Shown in pieces: positions 8,094 to 9,539 of a stretch of DNA of 9,539 bases. The DNA is taken from NCBI GenBank assembly GCA_022702085.1, contig JAKONF010000148.1, positions 1 through 9,539 of the forward strand, written 5' to 3'. The stretch comes from Rickettsiaceae bacterium (lineage in GTDB: Bacteria > Pseudomonadota > Alphaproteobacteria > Rickettsiales > Rickettsiaceae). Every line of letters begins with the position of its first letter. Positions within the stretch are counted from its first letter, which is position 1. Both the position numbers and the translations under genes were made by a program. The notes under the pieces were generated by a model, which saw only the letters and a list, made by a program, of their open reading frames with translations, had not been told where the DNA came from and searched no databases.

Positions 8094-8222
8094 ATGACTA
8101 AATACACTCAAAGTAATTCAGTAATTGAAAGTACATTTCTTGAAATAAATGCTAGGTAAATTAATAGGCAAAAGTTTTTCGATAATGCTAAAACTATTAC
8201 AGAAGGATTTGACGCATCATAA
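8094..8222 (+). pseudogene. In-frame upstream extension of the 8223 gene, broken by two TAA codons
   Basis: ATG at 8094 is preceded by a purine-rich AGAGAA and opens a 21-codon frame (MTKYTQSNSVIES and on) that ends at TAA 8157-8159. The same frame then runs 20 codons (INRQKFFDNAKTITEGFDAS) to a second TAA at 8220-8222, directly before the ATG at 8223. The stretch is in register with the 273-residue gene and looks like protein-coding composition. The simplest reading is that the ancestral gene began at 8094 and its first 43 codons have decayed, with 8223 now serving, or not, as a replacement start. The sequence before this ATG resembles that before the ATG at 9521. Alternatively 8094-8159 is an independent tiny ORF. 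Confidence 0.45.
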
Positions 8223-9044
8223 ATGAAGTCTTATCTTTTTGGTAAAAGTCGTAAAGATATCAAGCAAGAAAAGAAAATCTTAGAGACTGAAATTCAAAAT
8301 CTTAAAATTGATATTTATCTATTAGCAGAATTGAAGAGCACTACTAGTTACAAAAAAGTACATGCCAAGATAGAACAGTATATTAATCACTTCATTGAGA
8401 TATATGATGAAGTTCACATACCTTCTAAAGCTACCGGGTTAGAAAAAGGTGGAGATTCTTATAAATTCATAATGAATACAAACGAAGACACTCTTGCTAG
8501 AATAATGCATAATGCGCAAAAAAACCAAGATAAATATAGCAAAATTTTTAGTGCAGAAGAGTTTTTAAAAGAAGTTCATCCAAAAGTGGCACTGAAAATC
8601 AATAATATTCAAAATAAAATTGATCAAAGAACAGAGCAAGCAAAAAACAGTCAAACTTGGAGTATCAAAGCGGCTATTAGTAAATTTTTTGATAAACTAG
8701 GAGATCTTGTTAGGAATAATGATAATAATTTTGCCAAACTTCATCATGCAATGCATAGAACAGCAGCAGCAGGTTTCGGAAATCACGATAAATTAGAAAT
8801 TTATGAAAATCCTGCCTTAAATAAAATAAGAAGTAACATAAGCAAATTTACCAATACTAAAAAAAATGAGAAAGTACATCATAAAAATGAAAGTTTAATC
8901 TCAACACAAAATATTGATGAAGTAGTGAAAGATATTAGTAGTTCTGTTAATAATCATAGAACAAAAATTAAGCACGTTCCACCCAAGAAGCCATTACCTA
9001 TTCCTCCTAAGAAAGTTTCAAATACAAGAGGAATAATAAGGTAA
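8223..9044 (+). CDS. Hypothetical Lys-rich helical protein with proline-rich C-terminus
   Basis: I do not recognise this 273-residue protein. It has no signal peptide or membrane segment. Residues 1-65 are Lys/Glu-rich and probably helical or coiled coil (SRKDIKQEKKILETEIQNLK). A mixed helical middle runs to about 195 and includes NNIQNKIDQRTEQ and LHHAMHRTAAAGFG. A polar, low-complexity linker leads to a basic proline-rich tail (HVPPKKPLPIPPKK, about residues 250-263) that fits both classes of minimal SH3-ligand pattern (KxxPxxP and PxxPxK). AAGGA at 8203-8207 is 15 nt from the ATG, further than ideal, and the same frame continues upstream past two stops, so the start is doubtful and the gene may be an N-terminally decayed copy. 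Its C-terminus and trailer resemble those of the relic at 9175-9362. A host-directed effector is conceivable but unproven. Confidence 0.6.
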   Translation: MKSYLFGKSRKDIKQEKKILETEIQNLKIDIYLLAELKSTTSYKKVHAKIEQYINHFIEIYDEVHIPSKATGLEKGGDSYKFIMNTNEDTLARIMHNAQKNQDKYSKIFSAEEFLKEVHPKVALKINNIQNKIDQRTEQAKNSQTWSIKAAISKFFDKLGDLVRNNDNNFAKLHHAMHRTAAAGFGNHDKLEIYENPALNKIRSNISKFTNTKKNEKVHHKNESLISTQNIDEVVKDISSSVNNHRTKIKHVPPKKPLPIPPKKVSNTRGIIR

Positions 9045-9047
9045 TTA

Positions 9048-9061
9048 ATTGTTTTTTAAAA
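9048..9061 (+). repeat. Trailer repeat, copy 1
   Basis: ATTGTTTTTTAAAA begins 4 nt after the stop of the 273-residue gene. A copy differing at one base (ATTGTTCTTTAAAA) is at 9377-9390, 15 nt after the stop of the downstream relic. Matching positions relative to two related C-termini suggest a shared 3' trailer; short length and base bias limit the weight. Confidence 0.4.
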
Positions 9062-9109
9062 CAGAAAATTTAGTTGATAATTATGTGAGCTTAATAACCA
9101 GAAAGTTTG

Positions 9110-9137
9110 TTAATTAATTTTTTATATATTTATATTA
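9110..9137 (+). repeat. Upstream-region repeat, copy 1
   Basis: TTAATTAATTTTTTATATAT followed by TTATATTA is matched at 9454-9482 by a copy with two substitutions and one inserted T. The second copy lies just upstream of the ATG at 9521, so this first copy probably marks the former 5' flank of the relic gene. Confidence 0.45.
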
Positions 9138-9174
9138 CTATATAAACTAATTGTAATACAACTATAACAAATAA

Positions 9175-9362
9175 TTCTCTAGAGCAACCACAAAAATAGA
9201 TATCGAGACGCAAGTTGAAACTGCATCTAAAGTGCTTATTAAACATAATAAACCATTACCCCAAATTTCTGATAAAAAAAGCTATTAGATTCATCACCAG
9301 AAAAGCCTTTACTTGATCCTAGTAGATTGTCAAATAAGAAATGCAAGGGAAAGTTAAAGTAG
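9175..9362 (+). pseudogene. Frameshifted C-terminal relic of a gene related to the 8223 gene
   Basis: No intact gene is present between 9045 and 9520. From 9175 one frame is open (TKIDIETQVETASKVLIKHN, then KPLPQISDKK) up to TAG 9286-9288. Across a run of seven A (9274-9280) the coding-like sequence continues in another frame (LLDSSPEKPLLDPSRLSNKK, then CKGKLK) to TAG 9360-9362; one extra A would join the two. There is no start codon or N-terminal region. The tail is alignable with the end of the 273-residue protein: IKH..KPLP...KK in both, and KPL-x-x-P with (V/L)SN close to the stop in both. It is best read as the remainder of a duplicated gene after loss of most of its body. The single-base shift could also be a sequencing error in the A run. 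Confidence 0.5.
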
Positions 9363-9376
9363 TTCATCATTTACAT

Positions 9377-9390
9377 ATTGTTCTTTAAAA
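9377..9390 (+). repeat. Trailer repeat, copy 2
   Basis: ATTGTTCTTTAAAA, 13 of 14 bases identical to 9048-9061, again just downstream of a family C-terminus. A little further on, CTGGTAAATTA (9402-9412) resembles TTGATAATTA of the first trailer. Confidence 0.4.
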
Positions 9391-9453
9391 TTAGTAACAT
9401 GACTGGTAAATTACCTACTATTGTTAGTTAAAAATTAATCAATTTACTTTTTA

Positions 9454-9482
9454 TTAATTAATTTTCTATATATTTTATGTTA
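9454..9482 (+). repeat. Upstream-region repeat, copy 2
   Basis: Second copy of the A+T-rich element at 9110-9137, ending ATTTTATGTTA. That 11-mer also occurs upstream of the ATG at 8094, and the distance from it to the ATG (38 nt) is the same in both places. Confidence 0.45.
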
Positions 9483-9520
9483 TTTTTGAAAAAACCAATG
9501 CAATTATGTAGGATTATTTT

Positions 9521-9539
9521 ATGTCAAAAAAACCAATAG
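9521..9539 (+). CDS. Start of a further gene, cut by the window end
   Basis: ATG at 9521 is preceded by AGGA (9510-9513) with a 7-nt gap, one of the best ribosome-binding sites in the window. Only MSKKPI can be read. The upstream sequence resembles that of the ATG at 8094, so it may be another member of the same family; the visible codons are too few to test this. Confidence 0.55.

Noticed and set aside
9341..9431. Tiny ORFs at 9341-9388 (15 codons) and 9399-9431 (10 codons)
   Set aside because: No ribosome-binding site and no recognisable features; the first overlaps the end of the relic frame in another phase.
9045..9520. Insertion sequence or mobile element in the gene-poor stretch
   Set aside because: No transposase-like frame, paired terminal inverted repeats or target duplications were seen; the short direct repeats fit gene duplication better.
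1..9539. tRNA genes or a CRISPR array
   Set aside because: No cloverleaf-like segment with TTCRA-type arm was noticed, and no regularly spaced repeat units occur.

Overview
The window is a low-G+C (roughly one third by eye), gene-dense stretch of bacterial chromosome. The 180-kDa type NAD-dependent glutamate dehydrogenase, the zapA-6S RNA linkage, an entericidin-type lipoprotein and a class II fructose-1,6-bisphosphatase together point to an alphaproteobacterium. The A+T bias and the decaying reading frames at the right end suit a host-associated lineage such as Rickettsiales. That placement is an inference; no rRNA or other phylogenetic marker was compared.

Left block (1-3068, all +): the 3' part of the glutamate dehydrogenase gene is followed, with gaps of 3-4 nt or short overlaps, by a small membrane-anchored helix-turn-helix protein related to the RodZ N-terminus, a short coiled-coil protein in the position of ZauP (the ZapA upstream protein), and zapA. 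This reads as one transcription unit joining amino-acid catabolism to cell-shape and Z-ring genes.

Middle block (3069-8035): a good sigma70-type promoter (TTGACA, 17 nt, TATCCT) precedes an RNA that folds like 6S RNA, then a 45-residue entericidin-like lipoprotein. After a 169-nt A+T-rich leader comes pheS-pheT-glpX, whose genes are joined by ATGA-type overlaps. The leader holds a possible promoter, a small T-tailed hairpin and a 21-codon ORF with three Phe codons whose stop overlaps the pheS start.

Right block (8036-9539): a region of quite different character. It holds an unrecognised 273-residue, Lys-rich, mostly helical protein with a proline-rich C-terminus. The same frame continues upstream to another ATG but is broken by two TAA codons. 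Downstream lies a frameshifted relic whose C-terminus resembles that of the 273-residue protein, followed by the first codons of another gene. Short similar sequences recur after both tails and before the starts, so I read this as a decaying tandem array of an unrecognised, fast-evolving gene family. It is the part of the window most likely to be undescribed.

No tRNA, rRNA, CRISPR array, insertion sequence or replication origin was seen.
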